This document shows, piece after piece, positions 21,278-30,720 of a stretch of DNA of 64,000 nucleotides (the stretch's first letter is position 1; each line of letters starts with the position of its first letter). The notes beneath the pieces were generated by a model. The model worked only from the letters and a program-made list of their open reading frames with translations. It was not told the DNA's origin and did no database searches. Location: positions 83,455,886 to 83,519,885 of the forward strand of contig JAAALK010000287.1 of NCBI GenBank assembly GCA_019279435.1, given 5' to 3'. The stretch comes from Zizania palustris. Taxonomy: Eukaryota; Streptophyta; Magnoliopsida; Poales; Poaceae. Position numbers and translations under genes: made by a program.

Positions 21278-24200
21278 TCACAAAATGCCGTAAGGGTGAC
21301 AAATGCCAAGTTCCCCACGCAAGTAAGCAAATCGAGAAGCATCGAGGGGTTTTGTAAAAATGTCGGCAAGCTGGTGTTGGGTATCAACATATTGAAGTTC
21401 AATATCACCCTTCTCATTGTGATCTCTGAGAAAATGATACCGTACATCAATGTGTTTGGTTCTGGAGTGCTGAACCGGGTTGTTTGCAATACAAATAGCA
21501 CTAGTGTTATCACAGAAAAGTGGAACACTCTTATAATCTAACCCGAAATCCCGCAAAGTGGAAACCATCCACAAAATCTGAGAGCAACAGCTAGCTGCAG
21601 CAACATATTCGGCCTCAGCCGTTGATTGTGCAACACTAGACTGTTTGCGGGAAGACCAGCAAACCAGAGACGTACCCAGAAAATGACAAGTACCAGAGGT
21701 ACTCTTCCTATCAATTCTACACCCAGCAAAATCCGCATCTGAATAGCCTCTAAGACATAAAGATGAAGACGATGAATACCATATGCCAAATTCAAGGGTG
21801 TGCTTGAGATACCTTAGAATGCGCTTAACCGCTTGGCGGTGCGAAGCTCGTGGTGAAGCCTGAAAACGAGCGCACAGACACACAGCGAAGTGTATGTCCG
21901 GCCTCGTGGCAGTCAAGTAGAGGAGGGAGCCGATCATGCTCCGGAACTCCTTCTGATCTACGGCTTCTCCATCTTCGTCAGGGTCCAATGCTACAGATGT
22001 AGCCATTGGAGTGGCGAGGGGCTTCGCATCGGACATGTCGAATTTCTTGAGCAGGTCCTTGGTGTACTTTGTCTGGTGGACAAAAGTACCTTGTTTGCTT
22101 TGCTTGATTTGCAAACCAAGGAAAAAGGTGAGTTCACCCATCATTGACATTTCAAACTCCCTGCTCATGGTATCTGCAAACTCGGCAACCAAAGCATGAG
22201 AAGAGCCACCAAAGATGATATCATCCACATAAATCTGAACTAGGAGGAAATCTTTGCCATGCTTGAGAGTAAACAAAGTTTTATCAACTGAGCCCATCAA
22301 ATACCCTCGCTCAAGCAGAAAAGACTTAAGTCTATCATACCAAGCCCGAGGGGCCTGCTTGAGTCCATAAAGAGCCTTATGAAGTTTAAGGACTTTATGT
22401 GGGTACTTGGGGTTTTCAAAACCAGGGGGTTGTTTTACATAAACATCTTCACCTATGAAGCCATTAAGAAAAGCACTTTTGACATCCATTTGATAGAGTT
22501 TGAATCCCAGGGATGTCGCAAAGGCAAGCAAAATCCTAATGGCCTCAAGGCGTGCAACAGGTGCAAAAGTTTCAGTAAAATCAATCCCTTCTAGTTGAGA
22601 AAAGCCCTGAGCTACTAGTCTGGCCTTATTTCTAACAATTGTTCCATCCTCCCCTTGTTTATTTTTGAAAATCCATTTTGTTCCAATGAAATGAACATTT
22701 GGTGGAGGATCAACTAAAGTCCAGACTTGGTTTCTCTCAAAATTTTCAAGTTCCTCATGCATGGCATTGATCCAACTAGAATCAGAAAGTGCATGACTAA
22801 CATCTAAGGGCTCGAAAGAAGCAACAAAAGCAGCATTAGTGAAATGAGCGTGAGAACGTGTTACCCTTTGATCAAGCTCACCAATGATCTGCTCGGGAGG
22901 GTGCATCCTTTGGACATGATGTGGAGCCTCGCGGCGGGATGCAGTCTCCCCCTCAACTTGTGCGTTGGAGTGGTCCAAGATGACCGATGTTGAGGTAGTC
23001 GCTTCGGGACCTCGTGCCGAAGTAGTAGAAGCGGGGTCTGCTTCAGGGGTTGATGTCGAGGGTAGTAGGGGATCATCCTCGAATTCTCCGGGATCTTCGT
23101 CTTCGAATAAGGTCTGTTCCATATCGTGTTCATTTGCCTGTTCAAGAGCAGAACTAACAGAGGGGGTTGATTCATCAAAAGTCACATCACATGACTCGAT
23201 GACAGTGTTAGTCTCTAAATTATAAACACGATAAGAATGACCATGAGTAGTATAACCCAAAAAGATCCCGTCAGAAGATCGCGACTCAAATTTATCCAAG
23301 TTACCACGTTTTAGGATAAAGCAGCGACAGCCAAAAACTCGAAGATGAGTAACCTTGGGCTGTCTCCCAAAACGCAGCTCATAAGATGTCAAGTTTAAAA
23401 TTGAGCGCAAGAAAATACGGTTTGAGATGTAGCAAGCAGTGTTCATGGCCTCAGCCCAGAATTTTCTAGGAGTCCTATGCTCATCAAGCATCGTCCTAGC
23501 CATCTCAACCAAGGTGCGGTTTTTCCTCTCAACGACACCGTTCTGTTGAGGAACCCGCGGAGCAGAGAATTGATGTTCTATGCCATGCTCCATGCAAAAA
23601 TCAACAAAGAGACTATTTTTGAACTCGGTGCCATTATCGCTTCGAATGAATTTTAATGCACCTGGGAGTTCAGTGAAAAGTCTCAAAGCCAAGCTCCGAA
23701 AGTGTGAAAACACTTCATCCTTGCTGGCTAGAAAGAAGACCCAAGAGTAGCGAGAGAAATCGTCGACAATAACAAGTACATACCACTTGCCGCCTAAAGA
23801 ACTAACCCGAGAAGGACCTACAGTGTCCATATGGAGAAGTTCTCCGGGCTGTTCAGTCATCACTGTGGTGACTGGCGAATGCGAAGCGGCAATCATTTTT
23901 CCATGTCGACATGGAGCGCAAACTAAATTCTTCTCAAACTTGAGCTTGGGCAATCCTCGGATCAAACCTAGGGCGCTCAGACGAGCGAGCAATTCAAAGC
24001 TCATATGCCCTAGTCTCCTATGCCACTTCCAAAGCTCAGAAGTCGAATGTGCAACAAGGCAATGAGAAGAACCAGACGACTCTGAAAAATCAGCTCCAAA
24101 AACTCTCCCAACTCTAAAGATCTTACACACCACAACGCCATCAGAATTGAGCACTTGCGAAGTATCGCGATGAAATCGCACTTCGAAGCCCTCATCAAGT

Positions 24201-24430
24201 AACTGAGATACAGACAACAAATTGTATCCCAGGTTCTCAACCAATGCAACATCTTTGAGAGTGAAGTTCGTGTTAATCCTTACCACACCTTTACCTTTCA
24301 CTCTACTCCTTCGATTGTTTCCGAAGGTGATATGTTCCCTTTGCTTGGTTGTGGTGAGGCTGGAGAACCAATTTGCATCTCCGGTCATGTGGCGCGAACA
24401 ACCGGAGTCCATGATCCACGTGCCCTCCAA
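21278..24430 (-). CDS. pol: Sirevirus A pol: protease, integrase, reverse transcriptase, RNase H
   Basis: Open for 1050 codons. It probably has no start of its own: the first codon shown is TTG and the first ATG begins the protease motif. In order: retropepsin-like MDSGCSRHMTG (Asp8); GAG-pre-integrase WKWHRRLGHMSF with CAPCRHGK; integrase core MDTVGPSRV, IRSDNGTEF (Asp about 265) and GVVERKNRTLVEMA; RT with GTKWIFKNKQ, QMDVKSAFLNG and YVDDIIFGG (about 734-742); RNase H with GYSDADFAG, QSTAEAEYVAAASC (about 935) and KHIDVRYHFLRD. All expected catalytic residues are visible and the frame is undamaged. It lies in the same frame as gag, separated by a single UAG and five codons, so readthrough is the simplest route to a gag-pol fusion. 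The element may still be competent. Confidence 0.95.
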   Translation of the reverse strand: MEGTWIMDSGCSRHMTGDANWFSSLTTTKQREHITFGNNRRSRVKGKGVVRINTNFTLKDVALVENLGYNLLSVSQLLDEGFEVRFHRDTSQVLNSDGVVVCKIFRVGRVFGADFSESSGSSHCLVAHSTSELWKWHRRLGHMSFELLARLSALGLIRGLPKLKFEKNLVCAPCRHGKMIAASHSPVTTVMTEQPGELLHMDTVGPSRVSSLGGKWYVLVIVDDFSRYSWVFFLASKDEVFSHFRSLALRLFTELPGALKFIRSDNGTEFKNSLFVDFCMEHGIEHQFSAPRVPQQNGVVERKNRTLVEMARTMLDEHRTPRKFWAEAMNTACYISNRIFLRSILNLTSYELRFGRQPKVTHLRVFGCRCFILKRGNLDKFESRSSDGIFLGYTTHGHSYRVYNLETNTVIESCDVTFDESTPSVSSALEQANEHDMEQTLFEDEDPGEFEDDPLLPSTSTPEADPASTTSARGPEATTSTSVILDHSNAQVEGETASRREAPHHVQRMHPPEQIIGELDQRVTRSHAHFTNAAFVASFEPLDVSHALSDSSWINAMHEELENFERNQVWTLVDPPPNVHFIGTKWIFKNKQGEDGTIVRNKARLVAQGFSQLEGIDFTETFAPVARLEAIRILLAFATSLGFKLYQMDVKSAFLNGFIGEDVYVKQPPGFENPKYPHKVLKLHKALYGLKQAPRAWYDRLKSFLLERGYLMGSVDKTLFTLKHGKDFLLVQIYVDDIIFGGSSHALVAEFADTMSREFEMSMMGELTFFLGLQIKQSKQGTFVHQTKYTKDLLKKFDMSDAKPLATPMATSVALDPDEDGEAVDQKEFRSMIGSLLYLTATRPDIHFAVCLCARFQASPRASHRQAVKRILRYLKHTLEFGIWYSSSSSLCLRGYSDADFAGCRIDRKSTSGTCHFLGTSLVCWSSRKQSSVAQSTAEAEYVAAASCCSQILWMVSTLRDFGLDYKSVPLFCDNTSAICIANNPVQHSRTKHIDVRYHFLRDHNEKGDIELQYVDTQHQLADIFTKPLDASRFAYLRGELGICHPYGIL

Positions 24431-24445
24431 GCCTCGACCTGTCGC

Positions 24446-26908
24446 CTACACATGATGAGAACGCCTCGATCGCTCAGTGCTGGGGTGAGAAAAATAATGA
24501 CGAGGCATCCAGCACTGAGTGACACGAGTAGTAGGCACAGTAAAAGTAGACGGTCTACGCACATAAAAATCAGAATGATGCAAAGTGCGAGGTCTACCAA
24601 CATGCAAAGAACGGAAAGCATGTCGAGGTCTCCTACTCTGACGAGGTACAAAGCTACTCGCCCGAGGTCTACCACCATATGGAACATGGTGAACACCTCG
24701 AGGAGCAAAACCTCTCCGAGAAGCACGAGGAGCCTCTAAAACAGGACGAGAGTAAAACTCAGACTCATGCATACCTAAAGATGGGTAATGCATGTCCTGA
24801 TAGCTCATCGCCTGTGCACGTCGCTCATCCTTGATGCGACGGAAACAGAAACCAATCAAATGACCCGCCCGCTGACAATAAGAACAATGAAACACTCTCC
24901 TGGGGGCACTCTCATGGGTCACAGGAGCAACTCTCACAGGCTCCTTGGGTTTCTTCTGAGTGGTTTTCTTGGGAGGATTTTTCTTGGTAGGAGGAGTGGT
25001 TTTCTTTGGTGGATGGGTAGGCTTTTTGGTAGATGGGGTGTCCAACAGAGCTCTTTCTTTCTCTAGGGTGGTGGGAGAGGTAAAAACAGTTTTGGTCTTA
25101 CTGTCTGAAGCTATCCTCTCAAAGCCCAAACCTAGAGCTACCCCGGCTCTGTCAGCACACAACTTGGTCTTGGCCAAGAGCAAATCCATCCTACCCTTCC
25201 CCTCAGTGCATTTGTTCACCACAGAAAGAAGGTATTCATTTTCGGACATGAGGTTTTCAGCTCGCTCTCTGACAGTGCCTAGCTGGTCCTTAAGGGTAAT
25301 GCAAGTGTCACAAACAGGCTGCACATCCTTAGAACTACCGGCTCTCTCCAATCTAGCCTCTAAATCATGAACATGCTTATCACGTAAATTAATGCTATCG
25401 CGCAATAATGAACAGTTCATGCAATCAATAATTTCATGAGGTCTAGACTCCACCTCCAAAAGCTGCTTCTGTGCAGTCTCAAGCTCAGAAAGAGTTTGAG
25501 CATGAACAGAACGCAATTGAGCAAGCTCACTCATGACAACAGAACATGATTCACATTCAGCATCATTAAACTTAGACTTAAGCATGGCATATTCAGTAGA
25601 AACATTTTCTAGCCTAAGTCTAAGGTCTTTTCTTTCTCTAGCGGCTTGCACAAGTAATCTATCCTGACCAAGCACTACTTCATTCAGCTCATCTAATTTA
25701 ATTAGAAGCTGGTCAGATGATAGGTTTACCTCAGATGAGTCAAGCTCATCGCCGCTGTGATCGCTGTCGGCCATGAAGCAAAGGCCGGTGAAGTCACGTC
25801 CCTTCTTATCCTTCTTGTCCTCCTTCCTTGGGGACTCCTCCTCCTCAGAGCTCGACTCCTCAGTTGAGGAAGTGTCGATGTCGCTGAGAGCAGCAACAAA
25901 AGCTCTGGAAGCGGCCTTGGCTACTTTCTTAGCCATCTTGCCGCGCTTGCCCTTCACAAAGGGTTTCCTCTCCTTCTTGTGGTATTTAGGGCGGTCACTC
26001 TCATCTCTCTTCTTGACCTTGGGGCAATTTGCCTTAATGTGAGAGGTGTCGCCACATTCATAGCAGCCACTAAAACCACTTCTCCTCTGATCCCGTCTCT
26101 CATGATGAAAGCGGGTGAACCTCCGGGCAATGAGAGCAAGCTCATCATCAGCTAGAGTATCCACCTGCTCCTTTGTGACGGAGACCAGGGAGGACAAAGC
26201 AAAACCATCTGCAAGAACACAAGTGCCTGATGTGCTTGGTTCTGCAGTGGTGCCACGGCTAGTGCTAGAAACCAATGCCAATGGCTGTGGCAAAGAGCTT
26301 CTGTGCACAGCAAGAGATGCCTTGGCAATCTCTGTGGACTTCAGCTTGCTAAAGAGCTCATCACAGGTCAATGTGTCATAGCCTGTGGATTCCTCAATGC
26401 TGGATATCTTCACCTCCCATATGCTACGGTCAAGAGCATAGAGAAGTTTGATAGCCCTATCGTGATCACTGTAAGCAAGCGTCCCGTTGGATCGCAAGTT
26501 ACTCACTATCGCGTCAAAGCGAGAAAACATGGCATCTACAGATTCACCAGGTGCCTGCACAAACAGCTGATACTGTTGATTGTAGGTGCTTTGGCGCCTG
26601 GCCTTAATCTGAGCAGAGCCCTCATGAAAGACAGTGAGCGTTGTCCAAATTTCCCTAGCAGTCCTAAGGTGCTGCACCCTATCAAACTCACTCCGACTCA
26701 AACCAATGAACAGTATGTTCCTTGCCTTCGAGTTGGCAATATACTGATCTTTTTCAGTTTGAGTGGTGCGGGTATCAGGGATGGAGTATTGTGAGTCCAC
26801 AATCTCCCAAATTGCATTTCCTTGGCTTAACAAGTAAGCCTCCATGCGCACCTTCCAGTATGCAAAATCTGTCCCATCGAACAGAGGAATTTTACTGCCT
26901 CTATCCAT
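24446..26908 (-). CDS. gag: Sirevirus A gag (820 codons)
   Basis: ATG at 26908, about 50 bp after the PBS; stop UAG at 24446-24448. In order: copia-type gag domain (FDGTDFAYWKVRMEAYLL near the start, GESVDAMFSRFDAI, YDTLTCDELFSKLK), to about residue 210; first CCHC knuckle CYECGDTSHIKANC at 282-295; an acidic Ser/Glu run at about 347-365; a long coiled-coil region at about 400-590 with many Leu/Glu heptads; a Pro/Lys-rich linker; second knuckle CSYCQRAGHLIGFC at about 674-687; and an Arg-rich C-terminus. It is much longer than usual copia gags, as expected of Sireviruses. It forms the particle and binds element RNA. Undamaged; both knuckles are complete here, unlike copy B. Confidence 0.95.
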   Translation of the reverse strand: MDRGSKIPLFDGTDFAYWKVRMEAYLLSQGNAIWEIVDSQYSIPDTRTTQTEKDQYIANSKARNILFIGLSRSEFDRVQHLRTAREIWTTLTVFHEGSAQIKARRQSTYNQQYQLFVQAPGESVDAMFSRFDAIVSNLRSNGTLAYSDHDRAIKLLYALDRSIWEVKISSIEESTGYDTLTCDELFSKLKSTEIAKASLAVHRSSLPQPLALVSSTSRGTTAEPSTSGTCVLADGFALSSLVSVTKEQVDTLADDELALIARRFTRFHHERRDQRRSGFSGCYECGDTSHIKANCPKVKKRDESDRPKYHKKERKPFVKGKRGKMAKKVAKAASRAFVAALSDIDTSSTEESSSEEEESPRKEDKKDKKGRDFTGLCFMADSDHSGDELDSSEVNLSSDQLLIKLDELNEVVLGQDRLLVQAARERKDLRLRLENVSTEYAMLKSKFNDAECESCSVVMSELAQLRSVHAQTLSELETAQKQLLEVESRPHEIIDCMNCSLLRDSINLRDKHVHDLEARLERAGSSKDVQPVCDTCITLKDQLGTVRERAENLMSENEYLLSVVNKCTEGKGRMDLLLAKTKLCADRAGVALGLGFERIASDSKTKTVFTSPTTLEKERALLDTPSTKKPTHPPKKTTPPTKKNPPKKTTQKKPKEPVRVAPVTHESAPRRVFHCSYCQRAGHLIGFCFRRIKDERRAQAMSYQDMHYPSLGMHESEFYSRPVLEAPRASRRGFAPRGVHHVPYGGRPRASSFVPRQSRRPRHAFRSLHVGRPRTLHHSDFYVRRPSTFTVPTTRVTQCWMPRHYFSHPSTERSRRSHHV

Positions 26909-26958
26909 GTCGCCAACAGATCACAAAACCGGTTAAGGTCAACTGGTGATCTTAACCC

Positions 26959-26970
26959 GCTCTGATACCA
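26959..26970 (-). promoter_or_regulatory. Primer binding site of Sirevirus A
   Basis: Reads TGGTATCAGAGC on the minus strand, two bases from the 5' LTR end at 26973; perfect match to the initiator-Met tRNA type. Confidence 0.93.
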
Positions 26971-26972
26971 AT

Positions 26973-28951
26973 TGTTGGACCGGAAACGGCGACCAGAGGG
27001 GGGGTGAATGGGAGCTTTAAAAAAATTACTGGCTAAAAACTTAGCCTTCGGTTCTGTTCTGTCTTCTGCGGAACAGGCTTCGAACACTACCTTCGAAGGT
27101 CTGATTCGGAGGTACTTCGACACCTTCGAACACAGGCTTCGGAGGAGCAAAAGTTCGAAGCCAAGAAGACTTCGCTCCACTTACAACCCTCGAAAGTCTA
27201 CTCTGCTAAGTCAGTGCAGGCTCCGCACACAGGGTGCTTCGAGCAGGCTTCGCACTTCACCCTTCGCAAGAGTGGACAGCCCTCTGAGGACTTCGACCAA
27301 ATACTTAGCGACAGCAACTGGTGCTGGGCTTCGTACGCGAAGGTCTACACGCACACAAAACGGACCACGCTAAGGGCTTCGACACAAGAAGCACTACGGG
27401 AAAAGAACAGGGCTTCGCTAGTAAGCAGCGAGGTCTTGCCTCGAGTTACACAGAGCGACAGCACACTGTAAAGCACACTTCGCGATAAAAACACCCTTCG
27501 CCAAGACAGGCTCCAGTGAACTAATAACTAGCGAGGTATGCAACACGAGCTCAAGCAAAAGCACAAAGAAGCAGGGCTTCGCCGCTTGAACAAGGAACAC
27601 TGAATAAAATGAACTCAGAATGAATACAGCGAGGTCTGTCTACAGGAGCTCAACAGTAAATGCTCAAAGTGTTAAATGTTACCTACCGAGCCCCCATATT
27701 TATAGCCCACGGCTTCATCCTAAGGAAGTGACTACTTTACCCCTAGGGTTTACATCCATTTTGTCTCTACAGAACTAAGGGGTACAAAAGGTAGTCCACC
27801 TTTATTTTTGGAGGCTTCTCTGTCAGCTGCAGAGGGGACAGTGTCAGTCTTTTTCAGAACAGACAGTGTCAGCCTTTACAGTGTTGACTTCTGGAACCTC
27901 CCTTCGCACCGGAGGGTGCGGTAGCTTCGGCGAGAAGCCTGCAGCCTGTTGGCCTTCGCTCCGCCGAAGAAGTCCTTCGATACAGTGACGGTTTTGAGCC
28001 GAAGCCGTCAAAGCCCTTGGGCCTTCGCACCACCACCTCCGGAGTGGATCGCTACGGCTTCGCAGCTACTCCCAGCTCGAACACCGTCCGTCCGTGTACC
28101 GAAGCCATGCATGGCCGAAGCACCTCAAGTCATCCTCACTCCGAAGCCCCACCTTCGGAGTACCACCCTTCGAAGTCCCTCCTTCGTCCAAGGCCTCCGC
28201 ATGAAGCATTCCATGAGCACTCCGTCGCAGTGCCTCTCCCCGAGCACACTTCCTCGACAAGCCTCACCCGGACCATGCCTTCGATGCGCCTCGACTTCTG
28301 AGACCTTCGTCGGGTACCTTCGAGTGTCTCCCTCCGGAGCACACTTCGAATCCCTTGCCTCCGCAGAGGACTTGGTCCACCAACTCCGAAGTCACTCCGT
28401 TCGGAGTATCTTCGAAGTGCCTCACCTCCGAGGACTTGTCTCGGAGTACCTTCAGCCGGAGCCACGCTCCGCACTCTCTGCCTTCACCTGGCGCGCCTCG
28501 ACCCGAGGACCGACCCGGACCACCTTCGCAGCCACCGTGACGGAGCTCCCCGCTCCCCTGGCATCAAGCCACCCGCTTGACCCAAGTTCACCTGGCTCGA
28601 ACCCTGTCCGTCGCCTCCGAAGTCCCTGCGCACCACAGACAAACAGACAAGTGTATCCAGTACTCCGGAGACCTCTCCGGGTTAACAACCTCCGGCACAC
28701 ACTCCGGTGTACCGCCCAAAGTACCGAAGCCATCGGTACGAACCCTGTCATCGTGTACTGCCGGACCCCTCCGACGAGCACACTCCGCTGCACAGCTGCA
28801 GCAAGCAAACACCGAACACACTCCGGTGACACACCTCCGAACACCCTTCGGAGGTACCACCTCCGAAGCACCTTCGGAGGTACCCTTCGAACAGAGGGTA
28901 AAATCCTGTCAATCACTCATCACAAAGACCGAAACCACCCTTGGTTTCTCA
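26973..28951 (-). repeat. 5' LTR of Sirevirus A (1979 bp)
   Basis: Same length as the 3' LTR. The differences I found are one base near 27514 (A versus G) and one near 28869 (A versus C). TATA box TATAAATA on the minus strand at 27697-27704. It would drive the genomic RNA. Confidence 0.95.
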
Positions 28952-28956
28952 AAGGT
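28952..28956. repeat. Target site duplication AAGGT, right side of Sirevirus A
   Basis: Identical to 18113-18117. Confidence 0.95.
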
Positions 28957-29737
28957 GATAGGGATCTCTAATGATGTATGATGCTCAGTTGCCTCGACAT
29001 CGATGGTATTGATGCAGCGGGCCATCAACTTTTGTTGGTGCCTAGATTCGGTGGCCACCGTGCCACTGAATATCATGGAGATCATTCTGGCGGGCTCCTA
29101 GAAATTGTTCCTTGTCAAGGGAGCATCACCCTGCCATTGTCGTCTTCGGGCCTGGTGCCTGACCGATGCTTGTCAGGCCGACGATTAGCACCAGCTTCTT
29201 TCCCCTTCTAGTTCTGTAGCTAAAAGCAACGTCGAGTGGTATGATTGCCATTAGGATGGAGGATCCATGGCTTATCTAGGAATTCTTGCAGCGCTGCATC
29301 GTCTCGACTCAGAGGTCGAGCACTTCTGTCGGCGACCATGATCTCCTTCTCCTTCCTCTTCTTGTCATTGAGATGAGGCCGATCGCGATTGTTGCGATCC
29401 TTGAAGGCAGGCGATCGGCGTGGCAAGGGTGATCGGTGACGCTCCTTCTTCTTCTTATCTTGGTCAGGGACGTGTGATCTTGGGATCATCTGCTCCTGCT
29501 TGGCATTTTCAGGGCTGACGAATTGTTCGGCAACGATGATCATATGGTCTGGGTTGATCGGCTCATTCATCACCAGGTGGCAGAACAACTCGAATGGCTT
29601 CCTCAAGCCATCTAGGAAGATGGTTATGACGTATGCATCGGAGATGCTAGCGATGACATTGTGCTTCTCAGAGAATCATCGTATGTACTCCCTTAGGGAC
29701 TCTCCTTCCTTCTAGTGGACTTGGCGTAGGTCATGCC
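28957..29737 (-). pseudogene. gag: gag remnant of Tat-1 (right of Sirevirus A)
   Basis: Minus-strand reading gives FSEKHNVIASISDAYVITIF, then LRKPFELFCHLVMN and PWILHPNGNHTTRRCF, typical of the gypsy gag that precedes protease in Tat elements. The longest open piece is 29606-29220 (128 codons). It continues the reading direction and gene order of the protease-RT piece at 15946-18112, so both come from one element split by Sirevirus A. It stops abruptly at about 29737, where sequence of copia element E begins. Confidence 0.75.
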
Positions 29738-30720
29738 AGGAGTCCTATGCTCATCAAGCATCGTCCTGGCCATCTCGACAAGCGTGCGGTTCTTTCGTTC
29801 CACAACGCCGTTCTGTGGGGGAGTGTAAGGAGTAGAGAACTGATGATCAAGACCCTGTTCACTACAGAAGCTGACGAACTGAGAGTTCTTAAACTCAGAG
29901 CCATTGTCCGAACGAATTGCTCACATCAGACAATTGTTCTCGTTCTTCAGCGTCAAAATTAGGTCATGAACATACTGAAAAGTCTCATCCATAGACTCTA
30001 GAAAGTAAACCCACAAAAATCGAGAAAAATCGTCAACTATCACAAGGGCGTACCACTTCCCACCAACTGAGCATACTCGAGCTGGACCTATTGTGTCCAT
30101 GTGCAACAGCTCTCCCGGGTACGAAGTCATCACCTGAGTCACAGGTGCGTGAGAAGCGGCAACCATTTTCCCATGACGACAAGGATGACACAATAGATCC
30201 TTCTCCATCTTAAGCTTAGGCAATCCTCGGATAAGATCCATACAACTCAATCTAACAAGTAGATCAAAGCTCAAATGGCCTAACCTTCTATGCCACTTCC
30301 ATAGCTCAAAGGAGGATCCAGCCATCAAACAGCGAGAAGGGCCAGAAGAAATAGAGAAATCAATACGAAAAACCGTACCAAAAGGTAAGATCCGGCAAAC
30401 TAAAGATCCTCTAGAATCAACAACAGAAGACATGCCCTTCTTAAAGCGTACTTCTAAACCATCATCAAGCAGTTGCGAAACAAAAATTAGATTAAAGTTC
30501 ATATTTCCAACTAAAGCAACATTCTTTAAAGAGAAATAATCAGAAATACGAATCGACCCAATACCTTGTACCTTCCCTTGACCACTGTTCCTGAAAGTGA
30601 TGTATTCCTTGGAGCTCGGGGGAGTGAGGCTAGAGAACCATCTGCAGTGTCCCGTCATATGGTGAGAACATCCTGAATCCATGATCCATACGTCCTCCAG
30701 TCCTTGATCCTGCTAGATCA
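29738..30720 (-). pseudogene. pol: Truncated pol of Sirevirus E (protease and integrase start)
   Basis: Open from MDSGCSHHMTGH at 30682, through WKWHRRLGHLSFDLL and CHPCRHGKMVAASH, to the first integrase Asp (MDTIGPARV). A stop at 29921 interrupts it and the integrase continues to 29738. The second Asp, the Glu of the DDE triad and everything 3' are partly or wholly lost. Confidence 0.85.

Larger units (their letters stand above)
18118..28951 (-). mobile_element. Sirevirus A: complete Ty1/copia element, minus strand
   Basis: A complete LTR retrotransposon of 10,834 bp. Read on the minus strand: 5' LTR 28951-26973, PBS 26970-26959, gag 26908-24446, pol 24430-21278, a 1.2-kb 3' region with repeated purine tracts, and 3' LTR 20096-18118. 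The very large gag (820 codons with two CCHC knuckles and a coiled coil), the multiple polypurine tracts and the LTR ends place it in the Sirevirus (SIRE/Maximus) lineage. The LTRs are both 1979 bp and I found only two differences, so insertion was very recent. No envelope-like ORF is present between pol and the 3' LTR. It splits Tat-1 between protease and gag. Confidence 0.96.
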
